DNA of 64,000 nucleotides from Flavobacterium sp. YO12 (lineage in GTDB: Bacteria > Bacteroidota > Bacteroidia > Flavobacteriales > Flavobacteriaceae): assembly GCF_004119495.1 (NCBI RefSeq), contig NZ_NRQU01000008.1:1-64000 (forward strand). The letters are read 5' to 3'. Made by a program: the position numbers and the translations under genes. Under the pieces are notes generated by a model. It saw nothing but the letters and a program-made list of their open reading frames with translations. It was not told the DNA's origin and searched no databases. Shown here in pieces: positions 36,319 to 45,672 of this stretch (positions are counted from its first letter, which is position 1; each line of letters starts with the position of its first letter).

Positions 36319-38820
36319 ATGAAAAGAATAATTTTACTCAGCCTGTTTTTTGTATTTGCTTTTGTAAATATTGCTGCTGCGCAGACAAAAGTGAGTGGAA
36401 TTGTTTTAGATAAATCTAATCAGCCGGTTCCGTTTGCAAATGTTGTTTTTAAAGGATCCAATACAGGAATAGTCTCTAATGAAGATGGTCGTTTTTATTT
36501 GGAATCTCCAAATACATATACCGCTTTGTTAGTTTCTTCTGCAGGATTTTCAGATCGCGAAGTACCTTTGGAAAAAGCCGTAAATTATGATTTTAAAATA
36601 GTTTTGAGTGAAGCCGAAGTGCTTAACGAAGTTGTAATTTATACTGGAAAAACATCTAAAAAGAATAATCCCGCATTAGACATTCTTCGAAAAATATGGG
36701 AAAGAAAGCGTAAAAACGGACTTTACCAGTTCAATCAATATCAGATGCAGAAGTACGAGAAAGTGGAGTTCGATATGAACACAATCGATAGTGCTTTTAT
36801 GAAAAATAAACTCTTTAAAGGAATGGAGTTTGTTTTTAATCATATTGATACATCAGATGTTACAGGAAAAACGTATCTGCCAATTTTTATCAACGAATCA
36901 GTTTATGATGTTTACGGCGATAATAAAATAAAGAAAGTAAAAGAAAATCTTACCGGAAATAAAATGTCTGGTTTTAATGGTAATCAGCAGATTTTATCTT
37001 TCGTAAAAGATCTTTATTCAGATTATAATATTTACGATAATCACCTTAAGTTTTTTGATAAAAGTTTTACAAGTCCACTTTCTAAAACAGGAATTGATGT
37101 ATATAATTATGTCCTAAAAGACAGTGCTTATATAGACAAAAAATGGTGTTATAACATTGTTTTTTACCCAAGACGTAAAAACGAATTAACTTTTAAAGGA
37201 GATTTTTGGGTAAACGATTCTACTTTTGCAATCAAGAAAATTAATATGGGCGTTACTAAAAGCGCCAATATTAACTGGGTAAAAGATATTTATATTGAGC
37301 AGGAGTTTGAAGTAGAAAACGATTCGGTTTTTCTTTTAACTCGTGATTATATGATGTCTGATTTTGCTTTAAACAAAAAAGAAAAATCAAAAGGGGTTTA
37401 CGGAAAACGAACCACTTTATATCGAAACCATAAATTCAATATTCAGAAACCAGAGAAATTTTACAAGGAAGAAGTTAACTTTATAGACAATGCAGTTTAT
37501 GAGCGACCACCTGAGTTCTGGGAAGAAAATCGTTTTGAAAAGCTAAATAAAGATGAAGCAGGGATTTATAAAATGCTTGATACCCTGCAAACCGTCAAGC
37601 GATTTAAGCAGTTGTATAGTCTCGTCTCGATTTTAGGAAGCGGTTATGTTGAATTTAAAAATTTCGATTTTGGACCTATTTTTTCTACGTTTGGCTACAA
37701 TGAAGTCGAAGGTATACGAATAAGAGCCGGAGGAAGAACTTATTTTGGACCAAATGACCCTTGGCGTCTGCAGGCTTATACAGCTTATGGTTTTGACGAT
37801 AATAAATTCAAATACGGTGTTTCGGGAAAATGGATGATCGACAAAAAAAATAGAATCATTATTTCTGGAGGAAATAGGCGCGATATTGAACAAATTGGAG
37901 CCAGTTTAACCACAACAAATGATATTTTAGGACGAAGTTTTGCATCATCGGCATTATTTACAACAGGAAGCAATGGAAAATTAACCAATATTAATTTGAG
38001 TAATGTTTCTTTTGAAATGGAACCTAAAAAGAATTTTATTGTTCAAGCAGGGTTTTCTTATCGAACATTAGAATCAGCTTCAAAGACTTTTAGTTTAGAC
38101 TATTACACGACATTACCAAGTTCAGCAAATCCTGCTGGTGTGGTCGAAAGTATGGTAAAACAGTCAGAAGCAAATATTCAATTTGAATATATGCCAAATC
38201 GTAAAACAATTGGGTATGGCGTTGAACGCAGTTTAGTTGACAGCCCTTTTAGTCATTTCTTTGTTAACTTTAGTTATGGTATTAAAGGCGTTTTTGACAG
38301 TGATTTTGCTTACGAAAAAATTCAATTATTTTATAAACAGCCTATTATTATTGGACCATTAGGAAGATCAAATATTATTCTTGAAACTGGAAAAACATGG
38401 GGTACAATTCCGTTAGGATTAATGAGTGTAATTCCTGGAAATCAGACTTATTTTACAATTGAAAATACGTTTAGTAACTTGAATTTCTATGAGTTCATTA
38501 CTGATCAATATACTACTTTGCAATGGAATCATGATTTTGGAGGAAGGTTATTTGCCAGAGTTCCTTTTATGAGAAAACTAAATTGGAGAGAATTTGTTGG
38601 TATAAAAGCAGTACACGGAACCATTTCAGATGCGAATCGCGCTATAAATGCTTCAGGTCAGCCTTATAATGCGCCAGAAAATGTGTATTGGGAATATAAT
38701 GCAGGAATTGGGAATATTTTCAAAGTATTTAGAATCGATTTCTCTTGGAGAGGAAGTTATTTAAACACTCCAGATGCTAATAAATTTGCAGTAAAAGGAT
38801 CTTTCGGATTCTATTTTTAA
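36319..38820 (+). CDS. DUF5686 and carboxypeptidase-like regulatory domain protein
   Basis: An 833-residue outer-membrane protein. A signal peptide (about 1-21) is followed by a CarboxypepD_reg-like beta-sandwich (about 23-100: KVSGIVLDKSNQPVPFANVVFKGSNTGIVSNEDGRFYLESP) and the long DUF5686 region (about 110-833). The latter looks like a beta-barrel from about 430 on and ends in VKGSFGFYF. There is no plug domain, so it is not a TonB receptor. Function unknown. It is preceded by the pdhB terminator and stands alone. Confidence 0.88.
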   Translation: MKRIILLSLFFVFAFVNIAAAQTKVSGIVLDKSNQPVPFANVVFKGSNTGIVSNEDGRFYLESPNTYTALLVSSAGFSDREVPLEKAVNYDFKIVLSEAEVLNEVVIYTGKTSKKNNPALDILRKIWERKRKNGLYQFNQYQMQKYEKVEFDMNTIDSAFMKNKLFKGMEFVFNHIDTSDVTGKTYLPIFINESVYDVYGDNKIKKVKENLTGNKMSGFNGNQQILSFVKDLYSDYNIYDNHLKFFDKSFTSPLSKTGIDVYNYVLKDSAYIDKKWCYNIVFYPRRKNELTFKGDFWVNDSTFAIKKINMGVTKSANINWVKDIYIEQEFEVENDSVFLLTRDYMMSDFALNKKEKSKGVYGKRTTLYRNHKFNIQKPEKFYKEEVNFIDNAVYERPPEFWEENRFEKLNKDEAGIYKMLDTLQTVKRFKQLYSLVSILGSGYVEFKNFDFGPIFSTFGYNEVEGIRIRAGGRTYFGPNDPWRLQAYTAYGFDDNKFKYGVSGKWMIDKKNRIIISGGNRRDIEQIGASLTTTNDILGRSFASSALFTTGSNGKLTNINLSNVSFEMEPKKNFIVQAGFSYRTLESASKTFSLDYYTTLPSSANPAGVVESMVKQSEANIQFEYMPNRKTIGYGVERSLVDSPFSHFFVNFSYGIKGVFDSDFAYEKIQLFYKQPIIIGPLGRSNIILETGKTWGTIPLGLMSVIPGNQTYFTIENTFSNLNFYEFITDQYTTLQWNHDFGGRLFARVPFMRKLNWREFVGIKAVHGTISDANRAINASGQPYNAPENVYWEYNAGIGNIFKVFRIDFSWRGSYLNTPDANKFAVKGSFGFYF

Positions 38821-38849
38821 TTTTAAAGTTACAAAGGTTCAAAGTTACA

Positions 38850-38886
38850 AAGTCGCAAAGTTTTAATTCTTTGCGACTTTTTTTTT
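38850..38886 (+). terminator. Terminator after DUF5686
   Basis: AAGTCGCAAAG pairs with CTTTGCGACTT, followed by nine T residues. It is preceded by short TTACAAAG/GTTCAAAG repeats at 38829-38858. Confidence 0.88.
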
Positions 38887-38895
38887 TGGATGTTT

Positions 38896-38988
38896 TTCAC
38901 GTAGATTCTACGGATTTAAGCAGATTTTTTTAAACTAGAAATTTTAAAGTCTGCTTTAATCAGCTTAAATACTTAGAATCTGCGTGAA
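38896..38988. repeat. Inverted repeat of about 93 bp
   Basis: TTCACGTAGATTCT (38896-38909) matches the inverse of AGAATCTGCGTGAA (38975-38988) with one mismatch. Inner parts (ATTTAAGCAGA and TCTGCTTTAAT/CAGCTTAAAT) also pair partly. Part of it resembles the element at 52.3 kb (GATTCTGCG / ATCTGCG). Confidence 0.5.
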
Positions 38989-39061
38989 CTAAAACTTTGT
39001 GTCTCTGTACCTTTATGAGATTCTTTTTTGTTTAATTTTGAAATGGACTAAAAAACATTTT

Positions 39062-39661
39062 ATGCAAGAAGCCATTGATTTTCTATCGGCTAAAAATCCT
39101 GTATTTCTTCAAATTATCGAAAAATATGGATTGCCGCCAATTCCAAAACGTCCACAAGGTTTTGAAACATTGGTATTGCTTATTCTCGAGCAGCAAGTTT
39201 CGATAGATTCGGCGAAAGCCACATTCTTAAAAATCAAAGCCTATACAACGTGTAATCCAGAAACGATGTCGGTTTTATCAGATGAAGAATTTCGGAATCT
39301 TGGTGTCAGTCGTCAGAAAACCAAATACATTAAAATTTTAGCAGAAGCCGTTTTAAACAAAGAATTAGATATTGAAAGTTTAGCTCTAAAAACTGCGATT
39401 CAAGTTAGAGAAGAACTCATTAAACTAAAAGGAATTGGAAATTGGACTATCGATATTTATTTAATGTTTTGTTTGCAAGAGCCTGATTTAATTCCGCTTG
39501 GCGACATTGCAGTAGTTAATACGATTAAAGAATTACTTGATATTCATGATAAACAAGAAATGGAAATTCATGCACAGCAATGGAGTCCGTACAGATCTTA
39601 TGCAACATATTTACTGTGGCATTATTACTTAAATAAACGAAATCGTAAGATTACCTATTAA
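39062..39661 (+). CDS. DNA-3-methyladenine glycosylase II (AlkA-like)
   Basis: A 199-residue HhH-GPD base-excision glycosylase. It shows RPQGFETLVLLILEQQVSIDSAKATFLKI, the helix-hairpin-helix LIKLKGIGNWTIDIYLMFCL and the catalytic Asp region PDLIPLGDIAVVNTIKELL. It removes alkylated bases from DNA. I start at ATG 39062 (MQEAIDFL); the upstream extension overlaps a repeat and shows no homology. No ada gene lies nearby. Confidence 0.9.
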   Translation: MQEAIDFLSAKNPVFLQIIEKYGLPPIPKRPQGFETLVLLILEQQVSIDSAKATFLKIKAYTTCNPETMSVLSDEEFRNLGVSRQKTKYIKILAEAVLNKELDIESLALKTAIQVREELIKLKGIGNWTIDIYLMFCLQEPDLIPLGDIAVVNTIKELLDIHDKQEMEIHAQQWSPYRSYATYLLWHYYLNKRNRKITY

Positions 39662-39772
39662 CTGCCTGTTTTTTAAAACAAAACTAGGCAGATTAATGTA
39701 GTTTTTTATTGTGAAAAAAGGATTCTTTAGTTACTTTTGCAACCGAATTTATAGAAACAATAAAAAACGAAA

Positions 39773-40303
39773 ATGACCGCAGACAAACTAACAACTTTCG
39801 ATGTATTAATCGAAATACCAAGAGGAAGCAGAAATAAATATGAGTACGATTTTGAAATCAAAAGAATGCGTTTCGACAGAATGTTATTCTCTTCAATGAT
39901 GTACCCTGCTGATTACGGATTTATTCCTGAAACTTTAGCTCTTGACGGTGACCCTCTTGATGTATTGGTTTTGGTAAACGAACCAACTTTTCCTGGATGT
40001 GTTATGGAAGTAAAACCAATTGGTGTTTTCCACATGGCAGACGATAAAGGACCAGACGAAAAAATTATCTGTGTACCAGTTTCAGATCCAATCTGGAATT
40101 CTTTAGGAGATCTTTCAGATATTAATCCTCACTTAGTAAAAGAAATCGAGCATTTCTTCCAAGTGTACAAAGATCTTGAAAACAAAAAAGTAGATGTTGA
40201 AGGATGGGGAGACGTAAACGAAGCTTATGCAATTATTGCTGAGTGTACAAAACGTTTTGATGATATTGAAAATAAACCAGAGGGATTATTTAGCATTAAA
40301 TAA
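39773..40303 (+). CDS. ppa: Inorganic pyrophosphatase, family I
   Basis: A 176-residue soluble pyrophosphatase with the family I signature DGDPLDVLV and surrounding active-site residues (IEIPRGSRNKYEYD, MMYPADYGFIPETLALDGDPLD, KPIGVFHMADDKGPDEKIICVP). It hydrolyses PPi without energy capture. Remarkably, it is followed directly by a membrane PPi-driven ion pump that uses the same substrate. Confidence 0.97.
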   Translation: MTADKLTTFDVLIEIPRGSRNKYEYDFEIKRMRFDRMLFSSMMYPADYGFIPETLALDGDPLDVLVLVNEPTFPGCVMEVKPIGVFHMADDKGPDEKIICVPVSDPIWNSLGDLSDINPHLVKEIEHFFQVYKDLENKKVDVEGWGDVNEAYAIIAECTKRFDDIENKPEGLFSIK

Positions 40304-40326
40304 TTTTAACCCTTTTCTAATATAAA

Positions 40327-40361
40327 AAAAGCAATACTACCGTCAGGAGTATTGCTTTTTT
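40327..40361 (+). terminator. Terminator between ppa and hppA
   Basis: AAAAGCAATACT pairs with AGTATTGCTTTT, followed by T residues. The two pyrophosphatase genes are therefore probably separate transcription units. Confidence 0.88.
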
Positions 40362-40417
40362 GTTTAAATTCGTTTTAGTTAGTTTGTTGACTATTAACCA
40401 AAAACCATTACTGTATT

Positions 40418-42964
40418 ATGAATTCATTTATGATTTACCTGCCAATTGTTATGGCAATTTTAGGATTACTTTTCATGGGAATAAAAAGGGCTTGGGTTTT
40501 AAAACAAGATGCGGGCGACGGTAAGATGAAAGAGATTTCAGATTACATTTATGAAGGAGCATTAGCCTTTTTAAAAGCCGAATATAAATTATTAACCATT
40601 TTTGTAATTATTGCCAGTATTGCGTTGGCAGGAATTACTTTTATTCCAGGAGTACAAACTCATTTATTAATCGTAATAGCATTTATTTTTGGTGCTTTAT
40701 TTTCTGCTTATGCTGGAAATATTGGAATGAAAATAGCGACTAAAACAAACGTTAGAACTACTCAGGCAGCACGTACTAGTTTGCCGCAGGCATTAAAAGT
40801 TTCTTTTGGCGGTGGAACTGTTATGGGATTAGGAGTTGCAGGTTTGGCGGTTTTAGGTTTAACGACTTTCTTTATATTATTCTTTAATCTTTTCTCTGAC
40901 GGAGTTTGGAAAGATACTGAAACAATGACTGTTGTTTTAGAGACTTTAGCCGGATTTTCACTTGGTGCTGAATCAATAGCTTTATTTGCAAGAGTTGGAG
41001 GCGGAATTTACACTAAAGCTGCCGATGTTGGAGCTGATTTAGTGGGTAAAGTTGAAGCTGGAATTCCAGAAGATGATCCTCGTAATCCTGCTACAATTGC
41101 AGATAATGTTGGAGATAATGTTGGAGATGTTGCGGGTATGGGAGCTGATTTATTTGGATCTTATGTAGCAACCGTTTTAGCGGCAATGGTTCTTGGTAAT
41201 TATGTTATAAAAGATATGGGTGGAAGTATCAATGATGCTTTTGGCGGAATTGGACCAATTTTACTTCCAATGGCAATTGCTGGTTTCGGAATTTTATTTT
41301 CGATTATTGGTACAATGTTAGTTAAAATCTCTGATGATAATGCAAAAGAAGCACAAGTACAAAAAGCATTAAATATAGGAAACTGGATTTCTATTGTTTT
41401 AACAGCGGTTGCTTGTTTCTTTTTAGTACAACATATGCTTCCAGAAGTAATGACAATGGAATTTTTTGGAGAAGGAGCACAGCAAATATCTTCAATGCGT
41501 GTTTTTTATGCCACTTTAGTTGGTTTGATTGTTGGTGGAGCAATTTCATCAGTAACTGAATATTACACAGGATTAGGAACAAAACCTGTTATGGCAATTG
41601 TTCAAAAATCATCTACAGGAGCAGGAACAAATGTAATTGCTGGTTTGGCAACTGGAATGATTTCTACTTTCCCAACAGTACTTTTATTTGGTGGAGCAAT
41701 TTGGATTTCTTATGCTTTAGCAGGATTTTATGGTGTTGCTTTAGCAGCTTCAGCAATGATGGCAACAACAGCAATGCAATTAGCAATTGATGCTTTTGGA
41801 CCAATTTCAGACAACGCTGGTGGAATTGCAGAAATGAGCGAATTGCCAAAAGAAGTACGTACAAGAACAGATATTTTAGATTCTGTAGGTAATACAACTG
41901 CAGCAACAGGAAAAGGTTTTGCAATTGCTTCTGCGGCTTTAACTTCATTAGCTTTATTTGCAGCGTATGTAACTTTTACTGGAATTGACGGAATTAATAT
42001 TTTTAAAGCGCCAGTTTTAGCGATGTTATTTGTCGGTGGAATGATTCCAGTAGTATTCTCAGCATTAGCGATGAATTCTGTTGGAAAAGCAGCCATGGAT
42101 ATGGTATACGAAGTGCGTCGTCAGTTTAAAGAAATTCCTGGAATTATGGAAGGAACTGGAAAACCTGAATACGGAAAATGTGTTGAGATTTCTACAAAAG
42201 CAGCTTTACGCGAAATGATGCTGCCTGGAATTTTGACAATAGGGTTTCCAATCGCAATTGTACTTTTAGGAAAATTAGTTTATGCAGACAATAATCAGTT
42301 AATAGCTGAAATGTTAGGAGGATACATGGCAGGAGTTACTGTATCTGGAGTTCTTTGGGCTGTTTTTCAAAACAATGCAGGAGGAGCTTGGGATAATGCT
42401 AAAAAATCTTTTGAAGCTGGAGTTATGATAAACGGCGAAATGACTTATAAAGGTTCTGATGCTCACAAAGCAGCGGTAACTGGAGATACAGTTGGAGATC
42501 CGTTTAAAGATACATCTGGACCGTCAATGAACATCTTAATTAAGTTAACTTGTTTAATTGGTTTGGTAATTGCACCAATTTTAGGTGCAGGACACGCTGA
42601 TGCTGGAATGGCAGGAAAAGGTTCTTGCTGCGCTAAAACAGAAATGCATGCAGGAGTAAATTCTAAATGCGGTGATATGTCTGGAATGACAAAAGAAGAA
42701 TGCATTGCAATGTGCAAAGAAAAAGGATGTTCTGAAGAAGAAACTGCAAAATGTTTGGCTCATTTTGATCAAAAAGGAAAATATCAAAAAACAGATTGTT
42801 TTGATACTAGTAAATATGAGAAAAAATCTGTTCGAGTTGAAATTACAAACGTAAATGGAAAAACTAAAGGAACTGTAACAAAAACCGAAAATGGTAAAAC
42901 AACCACAGAAGTTTATGAAGGAACCGAAGAAGAAGTTCAAGCAAAAATTGATGCTGCGAAATAA
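40418..42964 (+). CDS. hppA: K+-dependent membrane-bound ion-pumping pyrophosphatase with Cys-rich tail
   Basis: An 848-residue membrane pyrophosphatase with about 16 membrane segments. Substrate loops are intact: GGGIYTKAADVGADLVGKVEAGIPEDDPRNPATIADNVGDNVGDVAGMGADLF, and EMSELPKEVRTRTDILDSVGNTTAATGKG. The Ala pattern in GNTTAATGKG is that of K+-dependent enzymes. Where Na+-pumping enzymes have DLFESY, this has DLFGSY, and a Glu sits earlier in SLGAESIALFARVGGG, which points to an H+ pump with a relocated Glu. After the last helix (about 730) comes an unusual 120-residue tail with 9 Cys. See findings. Confidence 0.95.
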   Translation: MNSFMIYLPIVMAILGLLFMGIKRAWVLKQDAGDGKMKEISDYIYEGALAFLKAEYKLLTIFVIIASIALAGITFIPGVQTHLLIVIAFIFGALFSAYAGNIGMKIATKTNVRTTQAARTSLPQALKVSFGGGTVMGLGVAGLAVLGLTTFFILFFNLFSDGVWKDTETMTVVLETLAGFSLGAESIALFARVGGGIYTKAADVGADLVGKVEAGIPEDDPRNPATIADNVGDNVGDVAGMGADLFGSYVATVLAAMVLGNYVIKDMGGSINDAFGGIGPILLPMAIAGFGILFSIIGTMLVKISDDNAKEAQVQKALNIGNWISIVLTAVACFFLVQHMLPEVMTMEFFGEGAQQISSMRVFYATLVGLIVGGAISSVTEYYTGLGTKPVMAIVQKSSTGAGTNVIAGLATGMISTFPTVLLFGGAIWISYALAGFYGVALAASAMMATTAMQLAIDAFGPISDNAGGIAEMSELPKEVRTRTDILDSVGNTTAATGKGFAIASAALTSLALFAAYVTFTGIDGINIFKAPVLAMLFVGGMIPVVFSALAMNSVGKAAMDMVYEVRRQFKEIPGIMEGTGKPEYGKCVEISTKAALREMMLPGILTIGFPIAIVLLGKLVYADNNQLIAEMLGGYMAGVTVSGVLWAVFQNNAGGAWDNAKKSFEAGVMINGEMTYKGSDAHKAAVTGDTVGDPFKDTSGPSMNILIKLTCLIGLVIAPILGAGHADAGMAGKGSCCAKTEMHAGVNSKCGDMSGMTKEECIAMCKEKGCSEEETAKCLAHFDQKGKYQKTDCFDTSKYEKKSVRVEITNVNGKTKGTVTKTENGKTTTEVYEGTEEEVQAKIDAAK

Positions 42965-43005
42965 AGAGTATTAACAACTTTGTCAAAAAAGTTTCTTAAA
43001 AACAA

Positions 43006-43034
43006 AAATGCCTCTAAAATTATTAGAGGCATTT
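43006..43034. terminator. Bidirectional terminator between hppA and the nucleoside kinase
   Basis: AATGCCTCTAA pairs with TTAGAGGCATT, with A/T runs on both sides, serving two convergent genes. Confidence 0.9.
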
Positions 43035-43068
43035 TTTTATTTCGTGTAAAATCGGTGCAATTCGTGTT

Positions 43069-43683
43069 CTAAAACAATCCGTTCAATTCAGCATCAATTC
43101 TATTGATAATATTTCCTAAATCTTCTGGATTATCAACGAAATTGATATTATCAACATCAATAATTAATAATTTTCCTTTAGTATAAGTCTGAATCCACGC
43201 TTCATATCTTTCGTTCAAACGGCTTAAATAATCAATAGAAATTGAGTTTTCGTATTCACGTCCGCGTTTATGAATCTGTCCAACTAAATTAGGAATAGAA
43301 CTTCTTAAATAAATCAATAAATCTGGTGCTTTTACCAAAGATTCCATTAATTCAAACAAAGACGTATAGTTTTCAAAATCACGACTGGTCATTAATCCCA
43401 TCGAATATAAATTGGGAGCAAAAATATAAGCGTCTTCATAAATCGTTCTGTCTTGAATGATTTTTTTTCCGCTTTCTCTAATTTGCTGTACCTGACGGAA
43501 ACGACTGTTCAAGAAATATATTTGTAAATTAAACGACCAACGTTCCATTTGATGGTAAAAATCATCTAAATACGGATTATCAACAACATCTTCATAATGA
43601 GGTTCCCATTTAAAGTGCTTCGCTAATAATTTAGTCAGAGTAGTTTTTCCTGCGCCTATATTTCCTGCTATTGCTATGTGCAT
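43069..43683 (-). CDS. Deoxynucleoside kinase
   Basis: A 204-residue dNK-family kinase. It has the P-loop GNIGAGKTT (7-15), WEPHYEDVVDNPYLDDFY, the ERS/DR motif IIQDRTIYEDAYIFA and a lid region RGREYENSISIDYL. It phosphorylates deoxyadenosine or deoxyguanosine for salvage. Its ATG overlaps the stop codon of the upstream gene (TAATG), so translation may be coupled. Confidence 0.92.
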   Translation of the reverse strand: MHIAIAGNIGAGKTTLTKLLAKHFKWEPHYEDVVDNPYLDDFYHQMERWSFNLQIYFLNSRFRQVQQIRESGKKIIQDRTIYEDAYIFAPNLYSMGLMTSRDFENYTSLFELMESLVKAPDLLIYLRSSIPNLVGQIHKRGREYENSISIDYLSRLNERYEAWIQTYTKGKLLIIDVDNINFVDNPEDLGNIINRIDAELNGLF

Positions 43684-44498
43684 TACGGTGTTACGATTTT
43701 ATAATTTGCAATTTCTTTAGCTGTAAAAATAGATAAAATTTGGTCTTTGTAATAGAATTTGTTGAACGTTTTTTCTAAAATTTCAATTTCAAAATCTTTG
43801 GCAGTATTTACTTTGCTAATGTCTTTAAAAAACAACAAATTAGCTTTGCTGTAAATGTATTTTTGAGGGCTTATTATTTCAATTTTATCAAAGTCTGGCA
43901 CATTTCCTAAACTTGAAATTTTTCCGAAAATATCACATGAAAACCAATTGTTTTTTTTATCAATCCAGTAAAAAGTGTTAAAATCAGTTTGGTAATACTT
44001 TATGCTTTCGGTCAGCGGAATTGAAACTGTTTTGTATTCATTTTTCAAATAATCAAAAAGACCTATCTGCTGATTTAAAGTATTGAAAATCCAAAGCTGA
44101 TTTTGGGTAGACATTCCTATTGCGCCAGCTATTATTGGAATTGAATTTTGAGAAAAATTAATTTCCGTCATTTTATTCAATTGATTGTCTAATAAAACAA
44201 CGCTATTAAAGTCTTCGTAGTATAAAACCATTTTAAGTGGATTTTGAATATCAACTTTGCTGATGTTTCCCAAAGACACATTTTTATATTCAAAGATTTC
44301 ACTGCCTTTTACTTTTCTAAAAACATTGTTCTTTATATCATAGCCATACCCAAAAGAATCAAAGCCAATAAAGTCATCAACATCAGCCTCAAATTTAGAA
44401 ACAACATCGGGTTTTATTTTTTGGATTTGCCCAAAAAAAGTCGAAAACGAGCACGAAATAAAAAGCAGTAAAAAAATAAGACGATGTATTTTGCTCAT
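43683..44498 (-). CDS. Hypothetical exported protein, 271 residues
   Basis: A protein with a signal peptide (starts MSKIHRLIFLLLFISCSFSTFFGQ) and a series of beta-rich units such as FEADVDDFIGFDSFGYGYDIKNNVF and QNQLWIFNTLNQQIGLFDYLKNEY. These look like blades of a small beta-propeller. I do not recognise the family by name. I chose ATG 44498 for the clean signal peptide rather than the longer frame from 44537. It sits 1 nt into the deoxynucleoside kinase gene, but a shared function is not evident. Confidence 0.75.
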   Translation of the reverse strand: MSKIHRLIFLLLFISCSFSTFFGQIQKIKPDVVSKFEADVDDFIGFDSFGYGYDIKNNVFRKVKGSEIFEYKNVSLGNISKVDIQNPLKMVLYYEDFNSVVLLDNQLNKMTEINFSQNSIPIIAGAIGMSTQNQLWIFNTLNQQIGLFDYLKNEYKTVSIPLTESIKYYQTDFNTFYWIDKKNNWFSCDIFGKISSLGNVPDFDKIEIISPQKYIYSKANLLFFKDISKVNTAKDFEIEILEKTFNKFYYKDQILSIFTAKEIANYKIVTP

Positions 44499-44730
44499 AA
44501 AAGATTGGGTTTCGAAATGCCAAAGTACAAAAACCACGTCAAAGAATCTCTTAAAATTAGAGTTTTAGTTGTTTTAAAGTTTATATCTTTCTAAATTCTA
44601 ATAGTCTTACAAAAACTTAATTTTGTCGATGACATTCTAAGATTGATATATTTAATTTTCAGTATTTTAAAATTAATAATACATTTGAGTGTAAGTTTTG
44701 AAAAGCTTACCGAATTACAAAAAGAAAGAA

Positions 44731-45633
44731 ATGAAAAAAGGATTTTACTTGCTTTTGATTCTTGTTTTTAGTCAAGTACAAGCACAAAAAGATTTTCAAG
44801 GATTAGCGGTTTACGAATCTAAAACTCAAGCGCCTAAATTTGAAGGTGTGAGAACCGGAAATCGCGATATAACACCAGAAATGCAAAAAAGTATGGAAGA
44901 GCGTCTGAAAAAAATGCTCGAGAAAACATTTATTTTAAATTTTGACAAATCGGCATCCATTTATAAAGAAGAAGAAAAACTCGAAACTCCCGGACAGCAA
45001 GGCGGCGGAATGCGAGTTATGATGAATTCGTTTATGGGCGGCGGCGGCACTTTTTATAAAGATGTTAAAACAAAATCGTACACGGTTGATAAGGAATTTA
45101 TGGGAAAAGAATTTCTAGTTGTAGATTCCCTTCCAAAATTAGAATGGAAACTAGAGCAGGAAACCAAGCAAATTGGAGGTTACAACTGTTTTAAAGCAAC
45201 AGCGGTTAAAGAAGCCAGTAAAACTGATTTTAGAAACTTCAGACCTAAAAACAATGATGATAAAAAGGAAGAGGTAAAAAAGACGTCAGGAGAAACTAAA
45301 ACAAATTTTGAAGATAATTTTGAAATTCCTAAACAAATCGTAGTTACGGCTTGGTATACACCAGAAATTCCAGTTAATCAAGGACCAGAAAATTATTGGG
45401 GACTTCCGGGTTTGATTCTAGAAGTAAATGATGGCAAAACTACCATTTTATGTTCCAAAATAGTGTTGAACTCTAAAGATAAAGTCGAGATAAAACCCTC
45501 AAAAAAAGGAAAAGTTATTTCTCAAAAAGAGTACGACGCAACAGTGATTAAAAAAATGGAAGAATTTAGAGAAATGAATCGCGGACGCGAAGGTGGTCCA
45601 GGTGGAGGAAATACAATAATGATCAGGCGATAA
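44731..45633 (+). CDS. GLPGLI family protein
   Basis: A 300-residue exported protein: signal peptide (MKKGFYLLLILVFSQVQAQ), then the family core with IVVTAWYTPEIPVNQGPENYWGLPGLILEVNDG, which contains the exact GLPGLI motif. A GGG-rich loop (about 100-115) and a Gly-rich tail GGPGGGNTIMIRR are low complexity. The ATG at 44731 is preferred to 44698. It is 39 nt upstream of an outer-membrane receptor, the usual pairing for this family in Bacteroidota. Confidence 0.9.
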   Translation: MKKGFYLLLILVFSQVQAQKDFQGLAVYESKTQAPKFEGVRTGNRDITPEMQKSMEERLKKMLEKTFILNFDKSASIYKEEEKLETPGQQGGGMRVMMNSFMGGGGTFYKDVKTKSYTVDKEFMGKEFLVVDSLPKLEWKLEQETKQIGGYNCFKATAVKEASKTDFRNFRPKNNDDKKEEVKKTSGETKTNFEDNFEIPKQIVVTAWYTPEIPVNQGPENYWGLPGLILEVNDGKTTILCSKIVLNSKDKVEIKPSKKGKVISQKEYDATVIKKMEEFREMNRGREGGPGGGNTIMIRR

Positions 45634-45672
45634 AACGCTAACTCTAAAATATTTATCCTAATTATTTTCTTG

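Noticed and set aside
41391..42940. Several long minus-strand ORFs opposite hppA
   Set aside because: They are antisense shadows of a long alanine- and glycine-rich gene; their translations are Leu/Lys- or Phe/Ser-rich with no family resemblance.
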